This document shows positions 1 to 11,861 of a stretch of 64,000 nucleotides of DNA, in pieces. The stretch comes from Sporodiniella umbellata (lineage: Eukaryota > Mucoromycota > Mucoromycetes > Mucorales > Rhizopodaceae). The translations under genes and the position numbers were made by a program. The number at the start of each line of letters is the position of its first letter. The stretch's first letter is position 1. Under the pieces are notes generated by a model, which did no database searches, was not told the origin of the DNA, and worked only from the letters and a program-made list of their open reading frames with translations. The stretch lies in the NCBI GenBank assembly GCA_025677835.1, contig JAIXMR010000113.1, positions 1-64,000 on the forward strand. Direction: 5' to 3'.

Positions 1-2018
1 CTGTCAAACGTAGCCATGGAGAAACAACACATTCCAATAAGCGGCTCTGCAAAGTCAGTATACGCCTGTGTTTGTCCCTTATTTTTGAGTGCTGTTATTT
101 CGTACTATTGTTCCTAAAATGCTTTCAATAGCTTTAGAGCTGAAAGATGTATATATATCTATGTAATATATTTAGTGATTTGGTTTGGGAAGCAGGACTT
201 CAGAATTACTTCAGCCTTGACGGGTTGACAAGTGTTGCTATTTTAAATTACATTTTGCCTTGTAATTGCTCCATGTGGTATGTCATTTTTACTTGAATAA
301 GAAAAGGTTGTGAGTATAAAGGTACAAATGCTTTTACTATAGAGCTAATCATAACACAAAAAACTGAAAAAAGGAAACAGGACATGTTGAAACAGCAAGA
401 TATCATATGTAGGGAAGAATTGCTGTGAGTGGTACGATTACCCATAGCCTTTACAGATTACTTGATCTATTTCAGAACAACAAACAATTTACGCTTCTAT
501 TTATACTACTTGGGATTAGGAGGGGGTTTTGATAAAGCAGCCACCAGCATTGACTCCATATACTTACTAGAGAATTGACTGCATAGTACTTTCATAATTC
601 CTGTCACATCTTATGATACAAATTATACGGAGCTATACAATATCGATTTTGGAAGCACTGTACATTGACTGTTAAAACTAAATGTAGATAGGGTTTTTAG
701 AACGTTGTATGTGTTCACATTGGGACATAGGAAACTTGCGCAGTTTTACTTCTTTGACTTTGCTTGCGCTAAATAGTTAAAAAATAATAAATATAAACTT
801 ACATCTGGTATATAAATAAAATAGATAATCACAAATGCTTAGCTCTAAATAGACAAGTACATATATAATCTACATATCAAAAAATTCATACTTAGGCAAA
901 ATATGGTTTATGGTGCATTTGAAAAACAAAACAAGGCTCAGTAAGCATGATACTGCGTTTAATGTAGAAAAACCTATTTTATACATTATTGTAATATTAA
1001 AAAAAAGACTTCATTGACTGGGATACATTCTACTGTTGACAATTGTAATGATAAAATAAATATGAAGCTTCTATCTTGCAGGGGGGTTTTGTATAGCTTT
1101 ATTTCTCTTGATTTCCACCACACACATATACTTTGTTGATAAACACACTTTCGATATGTAGATGACGGCGCTTATAAAAGCAATAAAGTTTTAGACGCTA
1201 TGGCAGTCAGCGGTAATAGTTATAAGCGTTTAAAAGTTATAACATATCATATTTACTTGAATTATATGAGATCTTGAATAGTTTGTATCATTTACCATCT
1301 TATAAGATTTAAATGTTGGAAAATATTTAGGCTCATAGACTCTTTTTAAGCGTAAGAAAGTATCAACCATTTATAATCCTAAATATACTTACCTTGCTCT
1401 AAACTTGAACATGCAAACAAGTATTGCTTTCACGCTTTAAATTAATTTAGCTATGAATGCTGATAAATCGGCTTTTATCTATTTATTTTAAAGGCTTTAG
1501 TAGGCTTCAAGATACTCTGCTGGAGAAAGCTTAGGTCTTGCCACATGAACCTCAAATTTTTTTCTTAGAAAAATAGAGTATGAATTTTACTGATACCAAC
1601 AATTGATTGTAGCGGTCTCTACCTATTTATAATGTTCTCCAGCCCCCTTTGTTTTCTTTTTGGAAAGTGCATTATAATAATAATAATAAATTGTAAACAG
1701 GGTGTTGAGGTGTTTACAATCCTTATTTTAAATATACCTCGCGTAGTCAAAGTACAAATGCAAAAAAAAAAAAATTCAAATGGATTATTAACGTTTATCA
1801 GACACTAAATAAGCGATAATTTATCGATTGACTGAGACAAATAAAAAGTACGCAGAGCTGCTACTGACGCACGTACGTAATAAAAAACGACTTTAGTGCT
1901 TTTCCTCCAAAAAAAATATGCAATACCCGAACGTGACTTGGATAAAGGGGTGATGTTTGCACAGCTGAAATAATAAAAAAAATAATTTTCCCTTTTTTTC
2001 ACTTCAATTACGACCATT
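1..2018. other. AT-rich intergenic sequence upstream of RAD23
   Basis: About 2 kb of AT-rich sequence with poly(A) and poly(T) runs. Open frames are short (about 65-70 codons), of low complexity, and show no recognisable domain. One possible two-exon mini-ORF on the minus strand is listed separately. No tRNA-like or repeat structure was recognised. Confidence 0.6.
1497..1672 (-). CDS. possible two-exon mini-ORF, or 3' end of an unrecognised gene
   Basis: On the minus strand an ATG at 1672 opens a 50-nt exon (1672-1623). It is followed by a GTAGAG donor and an acceptor ending CTAAG, then a second exon (1563-1497) ending in TAA. The joined frame gives 38 residues, starting MHFPKRKQRG and ending RPKLSPAEYLEAY. 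The C-terminal part has protein-like composition, unlike the surrounding AT-rich sequence. The frame also stays open some way upstream of the ATG, so this may be the last exons of a longer gene or a decayed remnant. No family is recognised. Confidence 0.2.
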
Positions 2019-3696
2019 ATGGGAGCTTTAGTAAGACTTTACAAGAAGAGCAAAAAGAATAGAACAAGTTTGAAAAAATTAGTATCTCACTAACTCAACT
2101 ATAGCAAATCACTGTCAAAACGCTTCAACAAAAACAATTTAAGTTGGATGTTGATACCTCTGATTCTGTAAGTGAAGAGGCATCTCAGCAATAACACTCA
2201 ACTGATGTTATTTGTTTTAGATCCTTTCAGTAAAAGAAAAGATTAAGGAATCACAAGGGCACGAAGTTTCTCAACAAAAGCTTATTTTTTCTGGTAAAGC
2301 AAAATCATGGAGATCGATAAAAGCAAAGTTTTAATTTTTTATGCGTTCAGGCAAAATTCTTGCTGATGATAAGAGGGTAGAAGAGTACAACATCACAGAG
2401 AAAGACTTTCTAGTCGTTATGGTTTCTAAGGTTAGTTTGAAGATTTAGAAAAAAAAACTCTTTTGTCTTAATCTAATGACGTGTCCTATATTATTAGCCT
2501 AAAGTTGCATCTACAAGCGCTCCTAAGAAAGCAGCAGAACCTACCAAGGCTGAATCTCCCAAAGCCGCTGCTGCTCCCACACCCGCGCCTGTTCAAAGCT
2601 CCACTCCTGTTCAAACTACTACAGCTGCCCCTGTAACAGAAGTCAGTGCACCAACAGTACCTGCTCCTGCAGAACCTGTTGCCCCTACAGATAGCTTCTC
2701 CACATTAGGTAAGTAATAGATTGGTACATATACAAACACAGTTTGGACTAACTTACTGTACTGATCAGTGACAGGAACTCAATTGGAAAGCGTACTCGAG
2801 AATATGATGGCTATGGGATTTGAACGTGCTCAGTGTGAACGTGCTCTTCGTGCTAGTTTCAACAACCCTGACAGAGCAGTAGAATATCTTTTTAGCGTAA
2901 AAATGAAGTTTAATTTTACGAAGTAAAACCATGACTGATGTGTTGACTAATAGGGTATCCCTGAAGACATTTTAAATGAAATGAATACTGCACAAAGACC
3001 GCCTCAAGAGCAAAATACTGGCCCAGCTCAAAACCCCACACCTGCTGCTGCGCCTGCTTCCAACAATAACGGTAAGTTTTGTAACGATTATATAGCTAGC
3101 TATAACCCAACATACAATTTTTTTTACTCAGCTCCGTCCATGAACTTGTTCACTGCCGCTCAGCAGCAACAACAGCAACAGCAGCAGCAAGAACAAGGAT
3201 CTAATATGAATGTTGATTTAGCCAACTTTAGAAACACCCCCCATTTCCAACAAATTCGTCAATTAGTACAAACGAATCCCTCTTTACTTCAACCTTTGCT
3301 TCAATCTATAGGTGAAAGCAACCCCGATTTGATCAGAGCAATCAATGCGGATCCCAACGCATTCTTGCAAGCTTTTATGGAAGGCGCTGAGATGGAGGAA
3401 GGTCCTGAAGGAACAACAACTATTCAAGTCACCCCTGAAGAAAGAGATGCCATTGACAGAGTAAAAAAAAAAAAAAAAAAAGAACATCTTTTAAATTTTC
3501 TTTTACTTTAATAGCTGGCTGCGTTAGGATTCGATAAACAAATTGCTGCCGAGGCCTATTTTGCTTGCGAAAAGAATGAAGGTAAACAAACAAACAAACA
3601 AAATCTAAAGACATGTATTTGCTAACAATTTATATTTACAAAAAAGAACTGGCTGCAAATTACCTATTCGAGCACGGATATGATGACTATGAATAA
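2019..3696 (+). CDS. RAD23: UV excision repair / proteasome shuttle protein Rad23
   Basis: Ubiquitin receptor that carries ubiquitylated substrates to the 26S proteasome and stabilises Rad4/XPC in nucleotide excision repair. Exons: 2019-2030, 2105-2167, 2221-2293, 2351-2430, 2498-2708, 2769-2896, 2954-3071, 3132-3460, 3515-3581, 3647-3696 (376 aa, frame checked). Domain order is the family standard: N-terminal ubiquitin-like domain (residues ~5-76, core KLIFSGKILADD), Ala/Pro/Thr-rich linker, UBA1 (~147-189, MMAMGFERAQCERAL), poly-Gln stretch, XPC-binding/STI1 domain (~250-310), and C-terminal UBA2 ending in EHGYDDYE. The first exon is only 12 nt (MGAL), so the start is the weakest part of the model. 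The intron at 3461 begins GTA followed by a long A run. NAP1 starts 177 nt downstream on the same strand. Confidence 0.95.
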
Positions 3697-3873
3697 ATAA
3701 ATGAGCAAAAGCTCTGAAAAGAGATTTCGATTTCAGGGACATTTTTTTAATCAGTACAAATCAGTCACATTCAAATTCTTTTTTTATATTTATTCTACTT
3801 TTTCTCAGCTGCATTTCTTTCTCCCCAAAATAAAGTCCTCTTTTATTGTACTAAATATTAAAGGAATTTGCAA

Positions 3874-5448
3874 ATGGATCAGCAAGCAGGTAATTTCGAG
3901 AAAAAAAAAGGCTCAAACCTACGCATACGTGTGAGCACAAAAGAAAGCGGATGCAAATGACGACAAAAAGAATAAGGAGTCTATTTGCGCTCGTACTAAG
4001 TTTCTGTTTTTCTTATGAATTTTAGTCGATATAAAAAGTAAAAAAGCAACAGCACCAACGCCGCAAAACACGCCTATTAACGCTGCACCCATCAGCTCAA
4101 AGTCTGTTCCAAGTGTTCCTTCCATTTCAGAAGAGTCTGAAGGTAATCCGAATCTAGGTGAGAAAAAAAAAAGAAATGCCCTTATCGGCCTTTCTGCTTT
4201 TTACTTATTTAAAATTTACGTTTTCCCCAAAAGGCGCTACGGATCCAAACAACCATGCGCTTTTGAATATGCTTCATGGGAAGCTGGGAGACCTAGCTAA
4301 CGAACCGCCTTCAGCGGCTGTTCAACGTCGCATCAATGGACTCAAGTACTTCCAATCAAAGCATTCTGAGCTCGAAGGGGAATTTCAAAAAGAAGTGTTG
4401 GCTTTAGAAAAGAAATACTTAGAATTGTATCGCCCCTTATACGATAAGCGTGCCCAGGTCATCTCTGGTGAATATGAGCCTACAGAAGAAGAAGTGAACG
4501 CAGGTGCTAAAATAGATGAAGACGAAGCTGAAGAGGGAGAAACAGAAGCTGAAGAGGGAAAAGAAAAACAAGATGCGAAAGGAGTACCTCAATTTTGGCT
4601 GACAGCTCTTAAGACTCATCCTCACATCGGTGACACTATTACAGAGGACGATGCATCTGCCCTCAAGCATTTGGTAGACATCCGTCTTTCTTATCTTGAA
4701 AAGCCTGGATTTAAGCTCGATTTTGAGTTCTCTGAAAATGAATTCTTTACTAACAAAATACTCACCAAGACATATTATTATCAAGATAATGTAAGCGGTG
4801 GTGACTACGTTTACGACCATGCTGAAGGGTGCAATATTGAATGGAAAGAGGGAAAAGACTTTACTGTCACAATAGAAACGAAAAAGCAACGTCATAAGGG
4901 AACCAACAAGACTCGCGTGGTGAAACGTACTGTTCCTGCTGAATCGTTTTTCCATTTTTTTAGTCCACCTATCCTTCCTGAAGATGATGAAGAGCTAGAT
5001 GAGGAGGAAGCTGAAGGTTTGGATGCTAAACTAGAGGCTGATTATGAAATGGGTAAAAAACAACAACACTAAAAAGGGGAGTATCTCACATTATGTTAAA
5101 AAAAAACTTTAGGTGAAGAATTTAAAGAAAAACTTATTCCTCATGCTGTTGACTTTTATACTGGAAAGGCTCTTGAATACGAAGACTATGAAGACGAATC
5201 TGACTTCGACGAAGTAAGCCAATAGCAATATAGCAACGATATTTATTTAGTTTAGGATGGCTTTGATAGTGAAGAGCTAGATATAGAAGAAGATATTGAC
5301 GACGATGATGAAGATGATGATGATGACGATGACGATGTAGTTGTAACTTAAAAATATAATGAACTGTGCTAGTATTTTATGTACTCATCATTTGTATAAC
5401 TAGAAACCTACCAAGACTGAAAACGCTCCTGAATGTAAGCAATCCTAA
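3874..5448 (+). CDS. NAP1: nucleosome assembly protein Nap1 with C-terminal CaaX-like tail
   Basis: Histone H2A-H2B chaperone that shuttles histones and assembles nucleosomes. Exons: 3874-3889, 4026-4157, 4234-5052, 5113-5213, 5256-5336, 5404-5448 (397 aa, frame checked). The large third exon carries the NAP fold: HALLNMLHGKL, a long dimerisation helix, an acidic loop, PQFWLTALKTHP, and FFHFFSPP. The C-terminus is a long Asp/Glu run, as in the family. The last 45-nt exon adds KPTKTENAPECKQS. This matches the position of the prenylated CKQQ tail known from plant and animal NAP1 proteins and gives a CaaX-like CKQS. If the last intron (5337-5403) is retained, translation ends instead after Val-Val-Val-Thr at 5350, without the cysteine. 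Followed by convergent beta-COP. Confidence 0.95.
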
Positions 5449-5831
5449 GGCCTTTTAGCCATATTTTCTTCAAAAAACAAAGCAAATAAAACTAGAAGGG
5501 ATGAAAGACATGTAACAACCTGTGTTTATGTGTATGTCTTTATGTTTACTGTGCGCCTTTAAAATTCCCAAATTTGTTGTCTTCATAAGCTGTTGCTTAA
5601 TTATAGGTTTTATTTTTGTTTCATTTTAAGCGAAAAAGCTGTTTGGAGGTAGCTCTAAGCGTTACACTGTGATAGCTCTGCTACCTAAAAAACCTTGATA
5701 TAATATTTTGAGTGTTTGAGCAATTATCTTTTAATTGAAAATCAATAAAAACATATGACATTTTCATGCGTATAAGAATATTTCTTTTATTTCTTTTTGT
5801 TTTTTTTTATTTTTTTTTTAGTGTTTTGTAA
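5449..5831. other. convergent 3' intergenic region between NAP1 and beta-COP
   Basis: A 383-nt AT-rich spacer between two converging stop codons. It ends in a T-rich tract (about 5790-5820) just beyond the beta-COP stop. It presumably holds both 3' UTRs and polyadenylation signals (for example an AATAAA at 5743-5748 for NAP1). Nothing else seen. Confidence 0.5.
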
Positions 5832-8800
5832 TTAAGCGGCGACCTTTTGTGCAAGTGTAATTTTGTCACCAAGGCTCAGTGCAATTCCTTGAGTTTTGGA
5901 ACGAATACGAATATGTCCACTAATAGGGCCATCACCATTCTTCTCGATACTTAAATTGGCCAATGCGTCTTCACCAAATATACTTCTAGCATACATATTA
6001 GCAGATAAAAAGCCGCATTCACCCTCTAGCTGCTTCTTGGGTGTCAAGCAGCTCATGTTGGTGGATTTCATTATGTGTTGTAAGTAACTTCTCAGATCGC
6101 TAAAAAGGATATAAGTTTTCGATTTCGTTTGCATAAAAGAACTTACTTGATATTTGTGTTTACAATAACCTTGTTTTCCCATTCAAATTCAGTCCACATG
6201 GATCTAAACTGAGTCTCCGTACAGTTGGCTGGGTTGATGTAGTCCATAATGTCGATGTGGATGTCGTTCAACACAACACAGTTTTCAGTAGAACCATGGG
6301 AATCATATACGATGTTACCGAATATCACACCAGTCTCAGTGGAAGATACTTTTATAGGTACTTTGGCAGTTAAGAAAGAGTGTGGGGCAAGATTATGAGT
6401 AGCAGGTCTATCTACAAGCTTAAGATCTCCCAATGTAGCAAACTCAACAGACAAATTTTGCAAAGTTTCATTTGTTTGGTTGACAATTAATACATCCATG
6501 AGAATATCGTACTGGTGCACGTTGACTACAGCTTCTGCATACACCTTATCGGAGAAACCAGTTAATTGTACGATATGATTCAATTTTGACATTAAATCGT
6601 TTTTATCGTCCAAGGAACCTGTGGCTCTAGAAAGGTCTTGGTCGTATTCATCAACATTTCCACCTGATTTTTTGGTGAATTGGCGGAAAACAATAGAATC
6701 GTCAACTTGCGTTTGCGAAGAGAGCTCACTCTCTGCTTTGGTAGCTGCCAATCGGTTGTCTTGTGCCTGAAGTTGCTTTGAGTATACTTGGCGAGTTTCT
6801 TTGAGATAGACGTTGTCTACTGTTTCATTGCCAGCAGAACCGACAACTCGAACGTCTTGCATAATACGGTCGTAAGAATCTTCATCTATTTCAAAGGCTA
6901 CAAATTTGGACTGGCCTACACGTAAAATACTAGTCATGATCAGCATGGCCTCAGCTTTACGAGCATTAGCAAGTGCAGCATCTCCTACAAGAGTATTGTA
7001 TCGCAGTACAAGCTTGGCAAGAGCAGTTGAAAGAACAGTGCCAAGGAAGTAATCCCCAGCAAGAATCAGTGTGCGAAGAGGTGGCTTCTTAGCAGCTTTG
7101 ACAGCCTCTAATCTAGATTCAGCAGCAGCAGAAGAGTCAGTGTAAGCACTTTCAGTAGCATATGTGCCATCAGCAAGGATACGTCGAGGTGCTGCAGCTC
7201 CTGAGGGAACAATAGCTTCTTTTCCTGCTTCCTCCTCATCTGCCTCGGCAGCGTCCAACAGTCTTTGCTCGGAGGCTAAAAGGGGAATTTCTCCCAATCC
7301 TCGGCGAATCTGTTCCCAAGCTTCGTCAATTTCGCTTACACTCTCACAGTATTCACCAATAATCCAAAGAGCACCACGGAAAACTTTGCCAGACTTCATA
7401 TCAACAAATGTATCTAACAATTTCTCCAAAATTGACTGTCTCAAGGCAGGGAATTTTTCTACCACTTCCCTTACAAAAGATACAACATCAACAGCTGCAG
7501 GGTTGTTTGAATCACCCAAAAATTCCATAAGAACGTGGACCACATTAGCCGCAACTTCTGAGAACTTGATGGCACACGTATGAATCGACTGAATTAAAAG
7601 CTGACGATACTCGCTGTTCTATTATACAGTGTGAGTAGAGCTTGTCTAGATAAGACCCTGATACCTTTTCATAAGCGTCGTCTTGTGTCTTTGCCAACTC
7701 TTTCTTTAAGAAAAGGACAACATCTTGAACATTTCTGGAAGTCACCATTTCTAACACAATATTGAGTGCCTTTCGACGAACATCGATATCAGGGCTATTT
7801 ATAAAGCAAAGTTCAATTGTTTTTCAGGCTAGTTTCTATATAGCTTACCTTGATAATACTTGCAAAATATCCAAAACCAAATCCTCCAATACACCTTCAT
7901 GTTTACTTCTGATCTCATCTAATCTATCAAGAACAATAAGCTTAACATTGTTATCAGACTCTTTCACAATAAGTTCAATGTAACAAGAAGCGGCAGCTAT
8001 AAGTAATGGTTTTTTAGTTTTAAAGAGAGAAAAAAGCAAATAATTGATATGATATGTACCTTTTACGGCAGCAAAACTAGATGTCAAATACAAAAGAATG
8101 GAAGCAGCCTCGTACTTTACTGAATGCGAAGCAGCCGTCAAAAGTTCTGATAAACAGCGAATATATTCTGCCTAAAAAATCATTTATTCTTTAAACTGTA
8201 TTTTTTTCTGTAATTTACCTTATTGATGGAGCTGGTTTTTGAGTCTGTACGAATAAGCTCTACTACTGCAAGTTGCAATAACTCATCGAAACTGGTGACA
8301 GAATCAATTACTTGTAATAAGTATTGTACAGCCAATTCATGATCAATGTTACAGAGTACAACAAAAGCGTTACGTCTACAAGTCATATCTGCTTCCTAGA
8401 AAAAAAAAGTACATGTTTAAATTTCTGTGGTTGCAAAAGTAAAAAGCTTTGTCTACTTACAGCAAGCAAGAAAGTTTCCACTACTTCAGGTGCATCGGGG
8501 AAGAGCGAATCAAAAGATTTATAGATAGATCCAATAGCAAAAACAGCATTTTTTCGAACATAAGAGTGGCGGTGTTCCTATCAAATGTTTTAGCATATAT
8601 TGCATATATACTGAACTTACCAAACAAGCTCTCACAGAGGGTACAAGTGGTTCCAATAACTCAGATTCTTTTATTTTGCAAAGAAATCGTAATGTTGAAC
8701 CTCGAATGTATTCGTTGGGATGCTGGAGGTCATTCATCAAAGCATTGCTATTGTTTTGTATTAGGTATTTTTTTCTATAACTGCTATAAAGTTTACCAGA

Positions 8801-9095
8801 CTAAAATGAACTCGTCTTTAAGCTTTCCATCTGGTTTTGTCTTGGGGCAAATTTCCCAGTAAAACTGCAAAAGCTTTTTCAATTGCTTGTTCTTTGAGGG
8901 AAGAACAAACCGAATAACGTGCAATAAAAGTTTTTCCATTGGGTCGCCATTCAACATGATAACCAAAAGCTTCTTCATGGTATCAATGCGTGTCTCATCT
9001 GAACCCTTTTCAAAAGCTTTTTGGAATTCTTGTAGTGACGGTGCCTCTGTCGCGTCGTCAGGGCAGACAAGAGTATAACAAAGCTCAGTAGCCAT
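5832..9095 (-). CDS. SEC26: coatomer subunit beta (beta-COP, Sec26)
   Basis: Scaffold subunit of the COPI coat, which mediates Golgi-to-ER and intra-Golgi transport after recruitment by Arf1-GTP. The gene starts at 9095 ([10 protein letters not shown]) and is split by about seven short introns; exon 1 is 9095-8797. The second exon carries the highly conserved block [20 protein letters not shown], followed by HEAT-like adaptin N-terminal repeats (for example [20 protein letters not shown]). A large exon (about 7605-6147) holds the end of the solenoid, the linker and the start of the appendage (coatomer beta C-terminal) domain. The last exon ends in LAQKVAA. Its size and order fit the family, roughly 950 residues. 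It is divergent from DHFR, with only 185 nt between the two ATGs. Confidence 0.95.
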
Positions 9096-9280
9096 TATTT
9101 AGGAAAGGAAATAAATATAAACGACTAGAAAAAAAAAAATAAGACAGTGTACAGCACATTAATCGTGAGTTTTCTGTACTTGATTGGCCTGGCTGAAATG
9201 AACGTCATGAGTGAGTTTCAATTTGGCTTTGTCTTTTCTTTTGGTAACTTTTTTTTAGTCTCTGAAAATTGCTAAAACAT
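9096..9280. promoter_or_regulatory. short shared promoter region of beta-COP (-) and DHFR (+)
   Basis: Only 185 nt separate the start codons of two divergently transcribed housekeeping genes, so their core promoters must lie here or overlap the 5' UTRs. The sequence has an A run near 9128-9138 and a T run near 9251-9256. No clear TATA box was identified. Confidence 0.5.
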
Positions 9281-9951
9281 ATGGTTAACCATACACTATC
9301 TTTTATTGCTATGGCTGCTGCTTTTGCGGATTCTGGTGGAATAGGGATCAAAAATAGGCTACCTTGGAGTATTCCTGGAGATTGGGAATATTTTGAAAAA
9401 GTCACTACAAAATCTTACGGCGATCAAAACCTCGATGATCTAAAAGACTGGAATAACATTGTGATCATGGGACGTAAATCCTACGAAGCTTCCCCAATGT
9501 GTAAAATACCGTTAGCCAATCGTCACAATATAATCCTATCTAGGGAAAAGTCGTATGAAGTGTAAGAAGTCTATTCCTCTTGCCTGTAATAATAACAAAG
9601 AAAAAAAATAGCCATAAGGACGCTACGCTAGCAACAACTCTTGAGGAGGCTTTCAATATAGCAGCTAACATTGCTAAAAAAGATACGCGGATCTTTCTAC
9701 TGGGTGGGCAATCAGTTTATGAAGAAGGAATCTGTTTACCCGGATGTTCACATATTTTGCTAACTAGTGTACGCAACAATTCCGTAAAACCCATTGTTTG
9801 TGATACCTTTTTCCCAAACATAGACAACAGTGCATACAGACTGGCTTCACACTCTGAGTTAGAAACGTTTTTAAAAGAAAACAATATTCCAAAGGGGAGA
9901 CAGACATTCAAAAACTTTGAATATGAGTTTCTACTTTATGTACGGATTTAA
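9281..9951 (+). CDS. DFR1: dihydrofolate reductase
   Basis: Reduces dihydrofolate to tetrahydrofolate with NADPH, regenerating the cofactor used in thymidylate and purine synthesis. Two exons, 9281-9561 and 9612-9951, give 206 residues, normal for a fungal DHFR. Motifs visible: FIAMAAAFADSGGIGIKNRL followed by PW (substrate/NADPH loop), the acidic D of GDWEYF, IVIMGRKSYE (NADPH phosphate site), and FLLGGQSVYEEG (second nucleotide-binding Gly pair). The start is the ATG at 9281; an in-frame TTG 12 nt upstream is not credible as a start. The stop codon (TAA, 9949-9951) interlocks with the opposite-strand stop of WDR70 (9948-9950). Folate metabolism recurs about 9 kb downstream (MTHFD), but I see no sign of co-regulation. 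Confidence 0.97.
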
Positions 9952-11861
9952 TTCTTATTTTCTTCTTCCTCTTCCTCTTCCTCTTCATCAAAAACGGGGT
10001 TGGGCTGGGTCTTTTTGTAAACTATAGACAGAAAAAGCCAAAGACGATGGTAAATCATTAGAAAAGTCCAATAAAATAATTAGATGCACATTACCGTTTG
10101 ATACCCAAACTGGGTCTGTTTCTGCAATGTTAGCATACTTCAAGAGTGCCTCTCTAGGATCTTCATCTCTTGTTGTATCCTTGGCAAAAGACTTGATAAC
10201 CGCTTGTTGTTGGTTCATATTTACGCGACCACCCTTACCAGGACCGTTAACAGGAAGGTCCGGTCTATGCGATGCTTTGGGGTCATTTCTTAATTTGTTT
10301 CTCTTTCTACTGCTTGTTCTTGCTTCATCTTCTTTAAACATAGGAAGAGCGTGCGGCGTAATGATAGGACGGTCTATTTCGTAATCGTCCACAGCCCTTT
10401 TTTTAGCTGCTTTGACTACACACGATTTTGCACCTCTATAAGAGTGTGTAGGACTGTAGTAGACACTGACAATACCGTCAGCACTTCCGGTTATGACCTG
10501 ATTAATACGAGGATGCCATAACACCTTGACCACACTAGATTGTGTAACATCTAATTTGAAAAGAGAAGTTATTAAACAGTTTATTATGCAGATGAGATTG
10601 ACTTACTTATGCTATGCTTAATTTCAAGCGTATTTCTATCCAGCATGACTAACTGGCCAAACCCTTTGCCTTTAGGACATGCAGTGCCCGTAACTATCAG
10701 TCTTTCGTCAGGGCTAAATATCACATTAACTTCAGGGTTTACAATATCCAAATTGAAGGCAGTTTTCACTGGCTTTTTAGCATTACGAAGATCCCACACT
10801 ATACAATACGTTTAGCTTTTTTTTTTTTTTCAGTCTAAGCAAACCCAAACATACATTTTACAGACTCATCTCCACCACGAGTTACAACCGTACGATTGTC
10901 TTTAGAGAATAAAATTGATGAAGTTTCAGTACCTTTCATATGAGCGTCTGGTACAGCAACAGCAGGTCTTAACATGCTACTTGATGTATTCCAAAATTGT
11001 AAGGTTCCATCTTGGTAAGCACCAGCTGTCAGTTTAGCATCTGGACTATACGCCATTGAAGTACACGGAGAGCGGCCGCCTCTCTCTCGAGATTTATACA
11101 CAATTGTTGTTTTCTGTTTTCGTACTTTTTCTACATCCCATTCTCGTATTGTACCATCTTGAGAAGAAGTTGAGAAAATTTGACGATCACTGGGATGCCA
11201 GGAGCCACAAGTTAAAGCGCCAATATGCCCATCTGTATGTCTTTGATCGCGAATGTACGGATCTCCTTTTGCATATTCGCTTTTTTCAAATCCATCACGG
11301 CTGAATATCTTGGGTCGGCTGTTACCGGAAATGACTAAAAATGAATCTCCAGAGATCGAATACTGCAATTCGTGAATTTGATGTTCATCACATGGCTGGA
11401 CGGTTCTAAAAGGCTTAAAAGATCTATCCATACCAGCAAAATCCCAGAATTTAACATCGTAATCATAACTACCTGAGATTAACCGTGTACCGGCTGGATC
11501 TAGTGTAAGTGCAGACACAGCTCGATTGTGATCATTTAATTTAATTTCATGCGAAACAGGAGGTGTTTCGTAGGAGCTATAACCATCAACTTCCTTTTCT
11601 TCATCAAATTCTACATCTTCAGTTGGGTTTTCTACTTTTGGCTCTTCTGGATTTTTTGAAACTTTAGAGTTCTTATCCTCTTTCTATAAAGTACTTAGTC
11701 AATAAACACTTGTTAGAAGTTTCTCCACTTACTTGGCGTTTCGTTTTCTCAAACTCTTGTGAGAAGTCATGCTTTACTTCCTTTTTGCCAAAACTTGTAG
11801 GCAAAAAACTGCGAAGCGCATCCCACTCGGCCGTATTGGAATTGTTTTGTTGGTTCGACAT
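9948..11861 (-). CDS. WDR70: WD40-repeat protein Wdr70 (gastrulation-defective 1 homologue)
   Basis: Nuclear WD40 protein. In fission yeast and human, the family works with Ddb1/CRL4 ubiquitin ligase to promote H2B ubiquitylation and DNA-end resection. The start at 11861 (MSNQQNNSNTAEWDALRSF) is followed by a Lys/Glu-rich region, then a WD40 propeller: DPAGTRLISGSYDYDVKFWD, a second conserved block ending TSSQDGTIREWD, and further blades to DGIVSVYYSP. The conserved C-terminal extension reads ALLKYANIAETDPVWVSN and then KKTQPNPVF before an acidic tail (DEEEEEEEEENKN). The last intron is 10094-10022; the last exon runs 10021-9948. The stop overlaps the DHFR stop. The tail and the Lys-rich insert match the WDR70 layout rather than a generic WD40 protein. 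Confidence 0.88.

Noticed and set aside
1805..2017. 70-codon minus-strand frame abutting the RAD23 start
   Set aside because: Low-complexity sequence, no motif, and it would start 2 nt from the RAD23 ATG on the opposite strand; more likely promoter DNA.
4437..4955. 172-codon minus-strand frame inside NAP1 exon 3
   Set aside because: Antisense shadow of the conserved NAP1 coding exon, rich in Phe and Ser from reading acidic codons backwards.
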